DNA of 64,000 nt from Bryobacter sp. (lineage in GTDB: Bacteria > Acidobacteriota > Terriglobia > Bryobacterales > Bryobacteraceae). The stretch spans positions 1 to 64,000 of the forward strand of contig JALHNH010000024.1 of NCBI GenBank assembly GCA_022843625.1, written 5' to 3'. Below the pieces are notes generated by a model. That model was not told where the DNA came from. It saw only the letters and a list, made by a program, of their open reading frames with translations, and did no database searches. Shown here piece after piece: positions 53,978 through 62,253 of the stretch. How positions within the stretch are numbered: the stretch's first letter is position 1; every line of letters starts with the position of its first letter. Position numbers and translations under genes: made by a program.

Positions 53978-54748
53978 ATGAGGCGAATTTTCCTCTGCAT
54001 GCTGATTTTGGTGCTGAGCGCTTTGGGCGCGCAGAATTACCGGCTTTATCTGAAAGAGGGCGGGCACCATATGGTGCGCGAACACAAGGTGGATGGGGAC
54101 CGGGTGAGATATTACTCGGTGGAGCGCGGGGACTGGGAAGAGATACCGCTTTCATTTATTGATCTAAAGAAGACGCTGAAAGAGCTTGGGGATCGAGAGG
54201 ATTCGCGTAAGCAGGAGAAGCAGATGCTGGCCGAGGAAGCGGCTGTGGAGCGGGAGATGCGGCGGATTGTCGCGAGTATTCCCGAGGAGCCGGGGCTGTT
54301 TCGATTGGGTCCGGAGAACAAGATCATTACGATGAAGCTGGCGGAATCGACGCTGGTTATGAATAAGAAGCGGCAAGTGATGAAACTGCTGTCGCCGATT
54401 CCGATGGTGGCGGGTAAGAGTACGGTGGAGCTTACAGGGGAGAAAAGCGAGCATGTGTACTCAGAGCGGCGGCCGGAGTTCTATTTGCGGCTTTCGAAGA
54501 CGCAACAGTTTGCTTTGATCCAGTTGACGCCCAAGAAGGGGGCGCGGATTGTTGAAGTGGTGCAATCGATTCCGGTGAGTAAGGAGCAGATTGAGGAGCG
54601 CAAGGAGATTGAGATCTTCCGGCAGCAACTGGATGAGGGGCTTTACAAGGTGTGGCCACAAGCAGATCTGCCCGTCGGTGAATACGCGTTGATCGAGTTC
54701 ACCGACGGGCAGGTTAATTTGATGATCTGGGATTTCCGGATCGAGTAG
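53978..54748 (+). CDS. Exported hypothetical, 'DRVRYYSVER' family
   Basis: 256 residues from the Met at 53978, which starts a clear signal peptide ('RRIFLCMLILVLSALGAQ'). The next block 'YRLYLKEGGHHMVREHKV' and 'GDRVRYYSVERGDWEEIP' is one I associate with a secreted family widespread in Acidobacteria. A charged helix (about 58-95) follows, then a beta-rich domain ending in 'GQVNLMIWDFRIE'. Function unknown. An upstream start at 53936 would precede the leader and overlap the aldo/keto reductase gene, so it is rejected. Confidence 0.7.
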   Translation: MRRIFLCMLILVLSALGAQNYRLYLKEGGHHMVREHKVDGDRVRYYSVERGDWEEIPLSFIDLKKTLKELGDREDSRKQEKQMLAEEAAVEREMRRIVASIPEEPGLFRLGPENKIITMKLAESTLVMNKKRQVMKLLSPIPMVAGKSTVELTGEKSEHVYSERRPEFYLRLSKTQQFALIQLTPKKGARIVEVVQSIPVSKEQIEERKEIEIFRQQLDEGLYKVWPQADLPVGEYALIEFTDGQVNLMIWDFRIE

Positions 54749-54760
54749 CTGGAACTCGGC

Positions 54761-54799
54761 TTGACCCAAGGGTTGCGAATTGGTCTACTGTTTTGTAGA
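54761..54799 (+). promoter_or_regulatory. Promoter and operator-like repeat of mazEF
   Basis: TTGACC (54761-54766), a 17-base spacer, then TCTACT (54784-54789). The inverted repeat TCTAC-N6-GTAGA (54784-54788 / 5495-54799 in window terms 54795-54799) covers the -10 and touches the start codon, with one more TCTAC at 54802-54806. This is where an autoregulating antitoxin would bind; the message would be almost leaderless. Confidence 0.45.
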
Positions 54800-55047
54800 T
54801 GTCTACGACTACAATTCGTGTCACGCCGGAAACGCATGAGATTTTGCGCGAATTAGCGGGGCAGGAGAAGCTTCCCATTCAGGCGTTGGTTCAAAAAGCG
54901 GTATCAGAGTACAGGAAGCGGCAAATTCTGGCACAAGGAAACTTGGCCTACGCTGCGCTGCGAGCTGATCCTGCGGCTTGGGCCGAGGAACTAGAGGAAC
55001 GCGCCGCATGGGAAGCTACTGTTGCTGACGGGCTTGAAGGCGCATGA
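54799..55047 (+). CDS. MazE-type ribbon-helix-helix antitoxin
   Basis: An 82-residue protein. 'TTTIRVTPETHEILRELAGQ' and 'IQALVQKAVSEYRKRQ' form an RHH-like DNA-binding N-terminus; the C-terminal 'WAEELEERAAWEATVADGLE' is the acidic, Trp-containing toxin-binding tail. The stop overlaps the toxin start in ATGA. Start ATG is inside the operator-like repeat. Confidence 0.83.
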   Translation: MSTTTIRVTPETHEILRELAGQEKLPIQALVQKAVSEYRKRQILAQGNLAYAALRADPAAWAEELEERAAWEATVADGLEGA

Positions 55048-55385
55048 AAACGCCGCTTCGTGGTGAGATTTGGAACGTTGACCTGAATCCAACCAGGGGC
55101 CATGAACAAGCGGGACGGCGTCCTTGCCTGATCATCTCAGACGACATCTACAACCAAGGACCGGCAGGGAAACACATTGTGATTCCCTTGACCTCGCGGG
55201 ACAAGAGAATACCTTACCATGTCAAAGTGACACCCCCTGAAGGCGGCTTGCGTCTTGCAAGCTACCTGATGTGTGACGACATCCGAAGTGTGTCCAGAGA
55301 GCGCTTTGAAAATCGCTTAGGCTCTGTATCGAGCCAGACGATGCGGACACTTCAAGAGCACCTGGAGATGCTGCTCGGGTTTTAG
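55044..55385 (+). CDS. MazF/PemK-type mRNA interferase
   Basis: A 113-residue PemK/MazF-fold endoribonuclease: 'LRGEIWNVDLNPTRGHEQAG' and 'RRPCLIISDDIYNQ' carry the conserved GxxW/E and RPxLIIS blocks, 'HIVIPLTSRDKRIPYHVKV' follows, and the catalytic-type 'VSRERFENRLGSVS' is present. It cuts mRNA at short motifs. It ends 4 bases into the convergent speA. Confidence 0.88.
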   Translation: MKTPLRGEIWNVDLNPTRGHEQAGRRPCLIISDDIYNQGPAGKHIVIPLTSRDKRIPYHVKVTPPEGGLRLASYLMCDDIRSVSRERFENRLGSVSSQTMRTLQEHLEMLLGF

Positions 55386-57328
55386 CGTTCGTGGACGTCT
55401 TCGAGGTAGGTGTAGCCGTGCATGCCTTCTTCGTAGTAGCGGAGGAGCTGGCCGGATTCTTCGTAGCCCACTTTGCCCTGACGGACAGCGGTTTCCACGT
55501 CACGGCGGAATTTCTCTTGCAGGTCTTTGCTTGAGAACTGGACGTAGTCGAGAACTTCCCTAACGGTGTCGCCACGGATTACGGCTTCAATAACATTCTC
55601 GTTCTGATCGTCGAGCGAGACGTGGACGGCGTGGGTGTCGCCGAGGAGATTGTGCAGGTCGCCGAGGATTTCCTGGTATGCGCCTACGAGGAAGGCTCCG
55701 AGGTAGTAGTTCGAGCCGTCGAAGGAGTGCAGGGGCAGGAATTTCTTGACGTCGCGACGGTCAATGAACATGTCGATCTTGCCGTCGGAATCGCAGGAGA
55801 TGTCGCCTAAGACCGCGTTTGATGTGGGACGCTCGTCGAGGCGGTGGATCGGCATCAGAGGGAAGAGCTGCTTGACCGCCCAGGAGTCTGGCATGGACTG
55901 GAAGAGCGAGAAGTTGCAGAAGTAGGTGTCTGAGAGCATCGAATCGAGGTTCTCGAGTTCTTCGGGGATCTCGTCCATGTTGGCGACCAGGCGCTGGATC
56001 TTGCGGCCGATGGCCCAATAGATGCTTTCGCACTGGGCGCGCTGCTCGAGCGACATGTAGCCGAGGCTGAAGAGGTTGAGAGCGCTGTCGAGGGATTGCT
56101 GGGCGTCGTGGAAGGTTTCCAGCACGTTCTTCTGAGTGAGGCTCTTGAGGGTCTCGTAGAGATCGATGAGCGGTTGCTCGGCGTCTTCGCTGAGCGCGGC
56201 GGGGACTTCTTCTGTACCGAAGCCGCTGACGCCCAGGACGTTGAAGACGAGGAGGCTGTGATAGGCGGCGATGGCGCGGCCGCTTTCGGTCATGATGACG
56301 GGGTGATCGACTTCGGCTTCGTCGCAGACGTTCTGGATGTGATAGACGACGTCGGCGGCGTATTCCTGAAGGGTGTAGTTGACGCTGGATTCAAAGTCGG
56401 TTTGTGAGCCGTCGTAATCGATGCCGAGGCCCCCGCCGACGTCGAGGATTTCGAGGCCTGCTCCGGCTTTCTTCATGCCGGCGTAGCAGCGGGCGGCTTC
56501 TGTTACGGCGGCCTTGATCTGACGGATGTTGGTGATCTGGCTACCGAGATGGAAGTGTAGGAGTTTGAGGCAATCGCCCATGCCGAGGCTCTTCAAATGC
56601 TCGACAGCACGGAGGGCTTCACTGACGGTGAGGCCGAATTTGGAGCGGTAGCCACCGGAGCTCTTCCAGCGGCCGGAGCCGCGGCTGGCGAGCTTGATGC
56701 GGATGCCGATGGAGGGGGTGACGCCGGTCTTCTGGGCATACTTGATGATGAGTTCGAGCTCGGTGTACTTCTCGACGATCGGGGTGATGTTGCGGCCGAT
56801 CTTACGGGCGAGCATGACCATCTCGATGTATTCGTCGTCTTTGAAGCCGTTGCAGACGATGGGGGTTTCGTTGTCGGCGACGCCCAAGACGGCGAGCAGT
56901 TCGGGCTTGGAGCCGGCTTCGAGGCCGAAGCCAAAGGGGCGACCGTAGGCGTAGACTTCTTCTACGACCTGGCGCTGCTGGTTGACCTTGATCGGGAAGA
57001 CACAGACGTACTTGTTTTTGTAGTTGTGCTCGGCGATGGCGTTCAAGAAGGCCTGGTGGATTTCTCCGAGGCGATGCTTGAGGATCTGCCCGAAACGGAT
57101 CAGGATCGGAGCCTGGATGCCGCGCATGACCAACTGGTCGACCAGTTTTTTAAGATCCATGTGACGCAGCGGATCTTTGTCAGGATGTACGAGGAGATTG
57201 CCATTTTCACCGACGGTGAAATAGCCCTTGCCCCAGCTTGCAACGTCATACAATTCAGTGGCGTCGGTAGTGCTCCAACGCTCGGTCGGTTCCCAGGCAA
57301 CGGTCGGGTCAGCCAGCTTCAGGTTCAA
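55382..57328 (-). CDS. speA: Biosynthetic arginine decarboxylase
   Basis: A 648-residue fold-type III PLP decarboxylase making agmatine for polyamine synthesis. The PLP lysine is in 'VCVFPIKVNQQRQVVEEV', the glycine-rich phosphate loop is 'LDVGGGLGIDYDGS', and the catalytic Cys/substrate Asp region is near 'FSLFQSMPDSWAVKQLFPLM'. Length matches SpeA (about 630-660). Upstream is a 90-base gap to the operon at 57421, on the same strand. Confidence 0.94.
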   Translation of the reverse strand: MNLKLADPTVAWEPTERWSTTDATELYDVASWGKGYFTVGENGNLLVHPDKDPLRHMDLKKLVDQLVMRGIQAPILIRFGQILKHRLGEIHQAFLNAIAEHNYKNKYVCVFPIKVNQQRQVVEEVYAYGRPFGFGLEAGSKPELLAVLGVADNETPIVCNGFKDDEYIEMVMLARKIGRNITPIVEKYTELELIIKYAQKTGVTPSIGIRIKLASRGSGRWKSSGGYRSKFGLTVSEALRAVEHLKSLGMGDCLKLLHFHLGSQITNIRQIKAAVTEAARCYAGMKKAGAGLEILDVGGGLGIDYDGSQTDFESSVNYTLQEYAADVVYHIQNVCDEAEVDHPVIMTESGRAIAAYHSLLVFNVLGVSGFGTEEVPAALSEDAEQPLIDLYETLKSLTQKNVLETFHDAQQSLDSALNLFSLGYMSLEQRAQCESIYWAIGRKIQRLVANMDEIPEELENLDSMLSDTYFCNFSLFQSMPDSWAVKQLFPLMPIHRLDERPTSNAVLGDISCDSDGKIDMFIDRRDVKKFLPLHSFDGSNYYLGAFLVGAYQEILGDLHNLLGDTHAVHVSLDDQNENVIEAVIRGDTVREVLDYVQFSSKDLQEKFRRDVETAVRQGKVGYEESGQLLRYYEEGMHGYTYLEDVHER

Positions 57329-57420
57329 CTTCTTATTTTCCTCCGGACATCAAGATTCAATTTGAGTGTCGTAGGAATTGATGCCCCCCGCAATAGTTTT
57401 TCTGCAATGAAACCAAATAT

Positions 57421-58476
57421 TTATCTGGGAATTTCGGCGACGTAAACCTGGGTGGTGCCTGTACGGTCGCTGGCGAAGGCGACTTTGGACTCGTCGCGGC
57501 TCCAGCTTGGGTGGGGATGGGTCCATTGCGGGCCGTAGACGGTGTCTGTACCGGCTTCCATCCAACTGAGGGTCCCCCCGGACTTGGCGGCGCTGCGGGC
57601 GGCCTCAAAGTCCTCTTTGAGGGCGTAGCGGGAGGTGCGCCACTGGGAGCCGCCGTTGGTAGCGCCAGAGTCGCAGACGTGGGTTCTGTTGCCGGTGGCG
57701 ACATCGACGATCTGGATGCCTTCATCGGGATGATTGGTATCGCAGAGGACTTTGGTGCCGGCACGGTTGGGGGCGATGTGCCAGCAGTTGTAATCGCAGA
57801 TGGTGGTGATCTCTTTGGTTTGCCAGTTGAGGCGGCGCAGAGAGAAGGGCCAGACGGTGAAGACGATGTCGCCGGTTTGGCCCAGGAAAGTTTCGTGGAC
57901 GACGAATTCGTTGTTGTCGTGCTGGTGGAGGCATTCGAGGCCGGAACCATCGCGGCGGATGCGGTGCATGCGGGGGGCGGGGTCTCCAGAGAATTCGATC
58001 CACTCGGGTTCGAGGGGATGGAACTGGGGGTGAATGATGGTGCGCGGGTAGGGGATGAAGTGCCAGCCGGAGCCGTCCCAGCGGCCGCAGAGGATGCCGT
58101 TCTGGCCGTCGATCTTGGCTGCGGCGGTGAGCCAGAGGCCGTCGGCGCTGATGGAGCATTCGCCGATGGAGGCTCCGTCGCGGCGGGTGATTTCGGTTTC
58201 GATGCCGGTTTTGCGGTTGAGTTTGAGGACCGCGCCGGCGCGGACGTAGCAGAGGTCTTCGCCATTGGGGTGAAGAGCCGGCGAGAAGGGGTGGGTCCCG
58301 ATCTCGCCGTGGGTGAGTTGCCGTGCGGGGTTGCCCGTTGGATAGGGGCACTCATAGATCTGCGCCGAGCCGCTGGCGTAGGAGGTGTAGAAGAGAGCTT
58401 CGTCCCCTGGGAAGAAGCTCGACTGCAGAAAGTATGAGGGGTGGCTGATGGCCGGCCCGCTGGTGAGCTGGATCAT
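57421..58476 (-). CDS. Oligogalacturonide-lyase-like beta-propeller protein
   Basis: 351 residues from the Met at 58476 (ATGA overlap with the upstream gene), with no leader. TolB-like blade repeats ('FSPALHPNGEDLCYV', 'SWSRDESKVAFASDR') and a central 'VVHETFLGQTGDIVFTVWPF' followed by 'YNCWHIAPNRAGTKVLCDTN' fit cytoplasmic oligogalacturonate lyase (Ogl), where His residues bind Mn2+ and act in catalysis. An alternative is a non-enzymatic WD40-like protein. It is the last gene of a three-gene operon with a Gfo/Idh/MocA oxidoreductase and a core-MetE-like gene. Confidence 0.65.
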   Translation of the reverse strand: MIQLTSGPAISHPSYFLQSSFFPGDEALFYTSYASGSAQIYECPYPTGNPARQLTHGEIGTHPFSPALHPNGEDLCYVRAGAVLKLNRKTGIETEITRRDGASIGECSISADGLWLTAAAKIDGQNGILCGRWDGSGWHFIPYPRTIIHPQFHPLEPEWIEFSGDPAPRMHRIRRDGSGLECLHQHDNNEFVVHETFLGQTGDIVFTVWPFSLRRLNWQTKEITTICDYNCWHIAPNRAGTKVLCDTNHPDEGIQIVDVATGNRTHVCDSGATNGGSQWRTSRYALKEDFEAARSAAKSGGTLSWMEAGTDTVYGPQWTHPHPSWSRDESKVAFASDRTGTTQVYVAEIPR

Positions 58477-59483
58477 TTGCGGCCGAGGAAGAGGTCGCGA
58501 CCTTTGACGAGGGCTTCGATCTTGCGATCGCTGATGCTGCGCTTGAGCATCCAGAAGCCGCAATCGGGGTGTACCCAGCCGACACGGCCGGCACCGAGGA
58601 CGCTTTCAGCACGTTCGATGCTGCGGGCGATTTCTTCGGGCGTCTCGATGTGGTTGACCTTGATGTCGACGACGCCGATGCCGATGCGGATGTGACCGGC
58701 GATGTCTTTGAGGGACTGGAGATCGTCGACGGGGCGGTGGGCGAGTTCGAGGACGAGGTGATCGCAGTGAAGGGAGTTCAGGAACTCAACTAGCTGCTGC
58801 CAGTGACCCTTCTGGATGGTTTGGCCACCGTAGTTGCCGAAGCAGAGGTGGACGGCGCGGGTGGAGGTGATGGCGTCAAGGACGAGGTTCATCGACTTTG
58901 CGGCGAGGGGCCAATCTTCGGGGTTGCCGGGGATGTTGGCTTCGTCGACCTGGACGCAGGCGCAGGGCAGATCGCGGACCTGACCGGCGAGGACTTCGCC
59001 GAGGGCCATGGTGAGCTTGTCGAAGCTGCCGTAGTGGTTATCGAGAAGGGTGCGGGCCAGCATGTAGGGGCTGGTGACGGTGAACTTGAAGGGGCCACCG
59101 GCGACGCTCGCGGCGAGTTCGCAATCGCCGAGGAGGTTGAGTGAGCCTTCGCCGAGGGGGCCTTCTACGACGCCTGCGGCCTTGCGGCGGAAGCCCATGG
59201 TTTGCTTGGCGGCAAAGGCTTCGTGATCGCTGCGGCCGACATCAGAACGGATGCCGCCCATGGGACGGATGAAGTATTCAATCATGCCGTTGGTGTCGGG
59301 ATGATTGACGTCAAAGCGGTAGAGCTCACCATCGGTGGGGAGGTCGATGCCAGCCTGTTTCTGGATGTCGAAGACGACGCGGGTGGCATCAAGGCGGGCC
59401 TGTTCACTGGGGAGTGCAGCAAGCCATTCTGGAACGGGATAAGACCCGACGGTAGTAGTTAAGATTTCAGGGTTAGACGACAT
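58473..59483 (-). CDS. Core-MetE-like cobalamin-independent methyltransferase
   Basis: 336 residues corresponding to the C-terminal catalytic barrel of MetE only: 'TTTVGSYPVPEWL' at the N-terminus and zinc ligands in 'AVHLCFGNYGG' (His, Cys), 'LVLELAH' (Glu) and 'HPDCGFWML' (Cys). The N-terminal folate-binding half of full MetE is absent, as in 'core-MetE' enzymes, which in studied cases take methyl groups from other donors. The start at 59483 overlaps the oxidoreductase stop by 11 bases. Confidence 0.8.
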   Translation of the reverse strand: MSSNPEILTTTVGSYPVPEWLAALPSEQARLDATRVVFDIQKQAGIDLPTDGELYRFDVNHPDTNGMIEYFIRPMGGIRSDVGRSDHEAFAAKQTMGFRRKAAGVVEGPLGEGSLNLLGDCELAASVAGGPFKFTVTSPYMLARTLLDNHYGSFDKLTMALGEVLAGQVRDLPCACVQVDEANIPGNPEDWPLAAKSMNLVLDAITSTRAVHLCFGNYGGQTIQKGHWQQLVEFLNSLHCDHLVLELAHRPVDDLQSLKDIAGHIRIGIGVVDIKVNHIETPEEIARSIERAESVLGAGRVGWVHPDCGFWMLKRSISDRKIEALVKGRDLFLGRK

Positions 59484-60768
59484 AAGGTTTACGGTAATCG
59501 CGGGTGAGCAGCTTGTCGGCATCGGGGGCTCCGACGAACTTCATTTTGGTGGAGTCGAAGTCGAGTTTTTTGCCGGTGCGGTAGCTGATGTTGGCGAGAT
59601 GGCAGAGGCCGGCGGAGATGGCTCCGATTTCGATCTCTGCGTTCAGATCTTTGTAGTTGCGGCTCTTGACGGCTTTGAGGAAGTTTTCCATGTGGGGGGC
59701 AGTGTCCCAGGTTTTGGTTTGGGGCTTGCCGTCTTCAGAGAGGACGAGTTCTTCACCCTTGTAGATTTTGTAGCCGTCGGCGTCGATGGCTAGGATGCCG
59801 TCTGAGCCGTAGAAGATGTTGCCGATGGTGTGGGCACCGCGCTTGGGGAGGGGCCAATCGGGGCCGGTGGGCAGGCCACGGACTTCAAATACGATTTGCT
59901 GGCCGCCAGGATATTCGAAGGTGGTGGATTGGGTGTTGGGGGTTTCCTGGTCGTCATCGTAGACGAACTTGCCGCCGGTGGAGACGACGGATTTGGGCCA
60001 GGAGAGGCCGGTGCCCCAGCGGGCGATATCCATTTCGTGGACACCCTGATTGCCGATGTCGCCGTTGCCGGTATCCCAGAACCAGTGCCAGTTGTAGGCG
60101 AAGCGGAGTTCGGTGAACTTGCGGAGAGGCGCAGGGCCGAGGAACTGATCCCAATCGACTCCGGGTGGAGGGGTGTCGAGTTCTGGTGCGCGGCCGATGG
60201 ACTTGCGGCGTTTGTAGCAGAGGCCCTTGGCGAGATAGATTTTGCCGATGACGCCTTCTTTGAGCATTTGCATGGCGCGCATCTTGTGAGGAGTGCTACG
60301 GCTTTGGGAGCCGATCTGGACCATGCGGCCAGTCTTGCGGGCGACCTCGATCATACGCATGCCTTCATGGATGTTGTGGGAGGCGGGCTTTTCGCAGTAA
60401 ACGTCTTTGCCGGCCTGGCAGGCCCAGATGGCACCGAGGGCGTGCCAGTGGTTTGGAGTGGCCATGGAGACTGCGTCGACGCTCTTGTCGGCGAAGACCT
60501 GCTTCATGTTGTCGTACTCTTTGGGCTTGGCTCCACCGGCCTTGATGACGATGGACTGGCCGCGCTCGCGGGCGGCCTGATTGACGTCGCAGACGCCTGA
60601 AATGTTAACGAGGCTGGGGAGCGAGGAATAGGTGTTGATGTGGTCGCGGCCACGGCCGCCAACACCGATCTGGACAAGGTTTACGCGCTCATTTGCACCC
60701 ATGACACGCTGTGCGGCGGCAGCTGTTGCGGCACCAAGAAAGAAACGACGGGACGTAGAGGGGGTCAA
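59473..60768 (-). CDS. Gfo/Idh/MocA oxidoreductase with Tat leader
   Basis: 431 residues. A Tat leader 'STSRRFFLGAATAAAAQR' precedes the Rossmann motif 'LVQIGVGGRGRDHIN' and the EKP lysine 'DVYCEKPASHNI'. 'WDTGNGDIGNQGVHEMDIAR' is the characteristic C-terminal-domain block of the secreted subfamily. First gene of an operon with core-MetE-like and Ogl-like genes; the two downstream products have no leader, so if all three share a pathway they are in different compartments. Diverges from the SDR gene. Confidence 0.87.
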   Translation of the reverse strand: MTPSTSRRFFLGAATAAAAQRVMGANERVNLVQIGVGGRGRDHINTYSSLPSLVNISGVCDVNQAARERGQSIVIKAGGAKPKEYDNMKQVFADKSVDAVSMATPNHWHALGAIWACQAGKDVYCEKPASHNIHEGMRMIEVARKTGRMVQIGSQSRSTPHKMRAMQMLKEGVIGKIYLAKGLCYKRRKSIGRAPELDTPPPGVDWDQFLGPAPLRKFTELRFAYNWHWFWDTGNGDIGNQGVHEMDIARWGTGLSWPKSVVSTGGKFVYDDDQETPNTQSTTFEYPGGQQIVFEVRGLPTGPDWPLPKRGAHTIGNIFYGSDGILAIDADGYKIYKGEELVLSEDGKPQTKTWDTAPHMENFLKAVKSRNYKDLNAEIEIGAISAGLCHLANISYRTGKKLDFDSTKMKFVGAPDADKLLTRDYRKPYVV

Positions 60769-60812
60769 AGAAATTCTCCTGGGGTTCTGAAAGTCATCAT
60801 ACAGTAAACGTG

Positions 60813-61559
60813 ATGAGCTTCTCTCAAAAATTGGCGATTGTGACGGGTGGTGCCAGCGGCATCGGACTGGCTACGGCGAAGCTGCTCGAAGAGCGCGGCG
60901 CGAAGGTTGTGGTTTGGGACATACAGTCGATAGACAAGCCGGTGGATATCACTTCGAATGAATCGATTGCGCAGGCTTTGAGTGAGCTTGAGCGGGTGGA
61001 CATTCTGGTGCATAGCGCGGGGATTCAGACTTATGGGACGGCGACGACGACGACGGATGAGGTATGGGAGCGGACGATGCTGGTGAATGTGACTGCGGCG
61101 CTGAAGGTGTGCCGGGCGGTGATTCCGAAGATGCTGGAGACTGGGGGCGGGCCGATCTCGCTGGTGGGGAGTGTACAGTCTGTTGGGGCAGTGGGGAATA
61201 GCGCGGCTTATGTGACGTCGAAGCATGCGTTGCTGGGCTTGACCCGGAGTATTGCGCTTGATTACGCAAAGCAAGGGATTCGTTGTAATTGCGTTTGTCC
61301 GGGGGCGATTGATACTCCGATGCTGCGTTGGAGTGCTTCTTTGACGGATGACCCGGAGGCGGCGCTCGAAGCTTGTAAGAAAGTGCATTTGTTTGAGCGG
61401 TTGGGGCAGGCGGAGGAGATTGCGCGAGTGATTGCGTTCTTGTCTGGCGAGGATTCGACTTTTATTACGGGGACGGCATTTATGGCTGATGGCGGGGCGA
61501 TGGTGGCGGTGGGTGGGGCCGCGTTTCAGGAGAACGGGACGGCGCAGGCCAAGGGTTGA
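60813..61559 (+). CDS. Short-chain dehydrogenase/reductase
   Basis: A 248-residue classical SDR: cofactor motif 'VTGGASGIGLATAKLLE', 'VHSAGIQTYG', catalytic Tyr and Lys in 'SAAYVTSKHALLG', and 'CVCPGAIDTPML'. The Asp in 'VVWDIQSID' suggests NAD preference. ATG 60813 is used; a GTG just before it is possible. It overlaps nothing but abuts the hydrolase gene, whose ATG is two bases after its stop. Confidence 0.9.
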   Translation: MSFSQKLAIVTGGASGIGLATAKLLEERGAKVVVWDIQSIDKPVDITSNESIAQALSELERVDILVHSAGIQTYGTATTTTDEVWERTMLVNVTAALKVCRAVIPKMLETGGGPISLVGSVQSVGAVGNSAAYVTSKHALLGLTRSIALDYAKQGIRCNCVCPGAIDTPMLRWSASLTDDPEAALEACKKVHLFERLGQAEEIARVIAFLSGEDSTFITGTAFMADGGAMVAVGGAAFQENGTAQAKG

Positions 61560-61560
61560 G

Positions 61561-62253
61561 ATGTCGAGGATATCGCTCGCGGATGGTTCTGAGCGCTTTG
61601 ACGCAACGCTGATTGAGGGGCGGGATCCGCTGCGATTTGCGATATTCGCGGTTGGTGGGGGAGGAAATCCGGAGCGACATCTGCCGCTGCTGGAAGCCCT
61701 GGCTGAGAGTGGTGTAACTGTGGTTGCGCCTCATTTCGACAGGCTCGTTCGCCCGCAAGTGACAACGGATGAGCTGCTGCTGCGTGCCCGCCGGCTACGG
61801 CTGGCGGTTGATGCAATCGTTCCAGGCAAGTCTAGTGTGACTGGCCTGGGGCATTCGATCGGAACTACGGTGCTTCTGGCGATGGCGGGAGGGCAAGCGT
61901 GGATGGGGCCTGGCGTCCCGGTGAGCATCGCCCGCGACGAGCGTCTGGAAAGACTGGTTTTGCTTACACCCGCCACGGGCTTCTTTCAGGCCCCGGGGGC
62001 GCTGGACGGAGTTCGGATACCCATTCTTACGTGGGTTGGAACGAAGGACATGATCACGCCTCCAGCTCAAGGCGAAATGCTCAAGCGCGCGCTGCAAAAC
62101 CGGGTCACAGTGGATTTACGGATTGAAGAAGGTGCGGCGCACTTCACGTTCATGCACACTCCGCCTCCGCTTGTGGATGAGACGCACGTGAATCGTGAGG
62201 CCTTTCTGGCGAGGCTAACCGCTGACGCAGTGAGTTTCACTCTAGCGGAGTAA
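61561..62253 (+). CDS. Alpha/beta hydrolase (dienelactone-hydrolase-like)
   Basis: 230 residues with the nucleophile elbow 'GLGHSIGTTVLLAM' (G-H-S-I-G), an acid candidate in 'LTWVGTKDMITPP', and a terminal His in 'GAAHFTFMH'. No leader. It may be an esterase or lipase-like enzyme. The start at 61561 directly follows the SDR stop, so the pair is an operon. Its end overlaps the convergent oleate hydratase by 12 bases. Confidence 0.8.
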   Translation: MSRISLADGSERFDATLIEGRDPLRFAIFAVGGGGNPERHLPLLEALAESGVTVVAPHFDRLVRPQVTTDELLLRARRLRLAVDAIVPGKSSVTGLGHSIGTTVLLAMAGGQAWMGPGVPVSIARDERLERLVLLTPATGFFQAPGALDGVRIPILTWVGTKDMITPPAQGEMLKRALQNRVTVDLRIEEGAAHFTFMHTPPPLVDETHVNREAFLARLTADAVSFTLAE

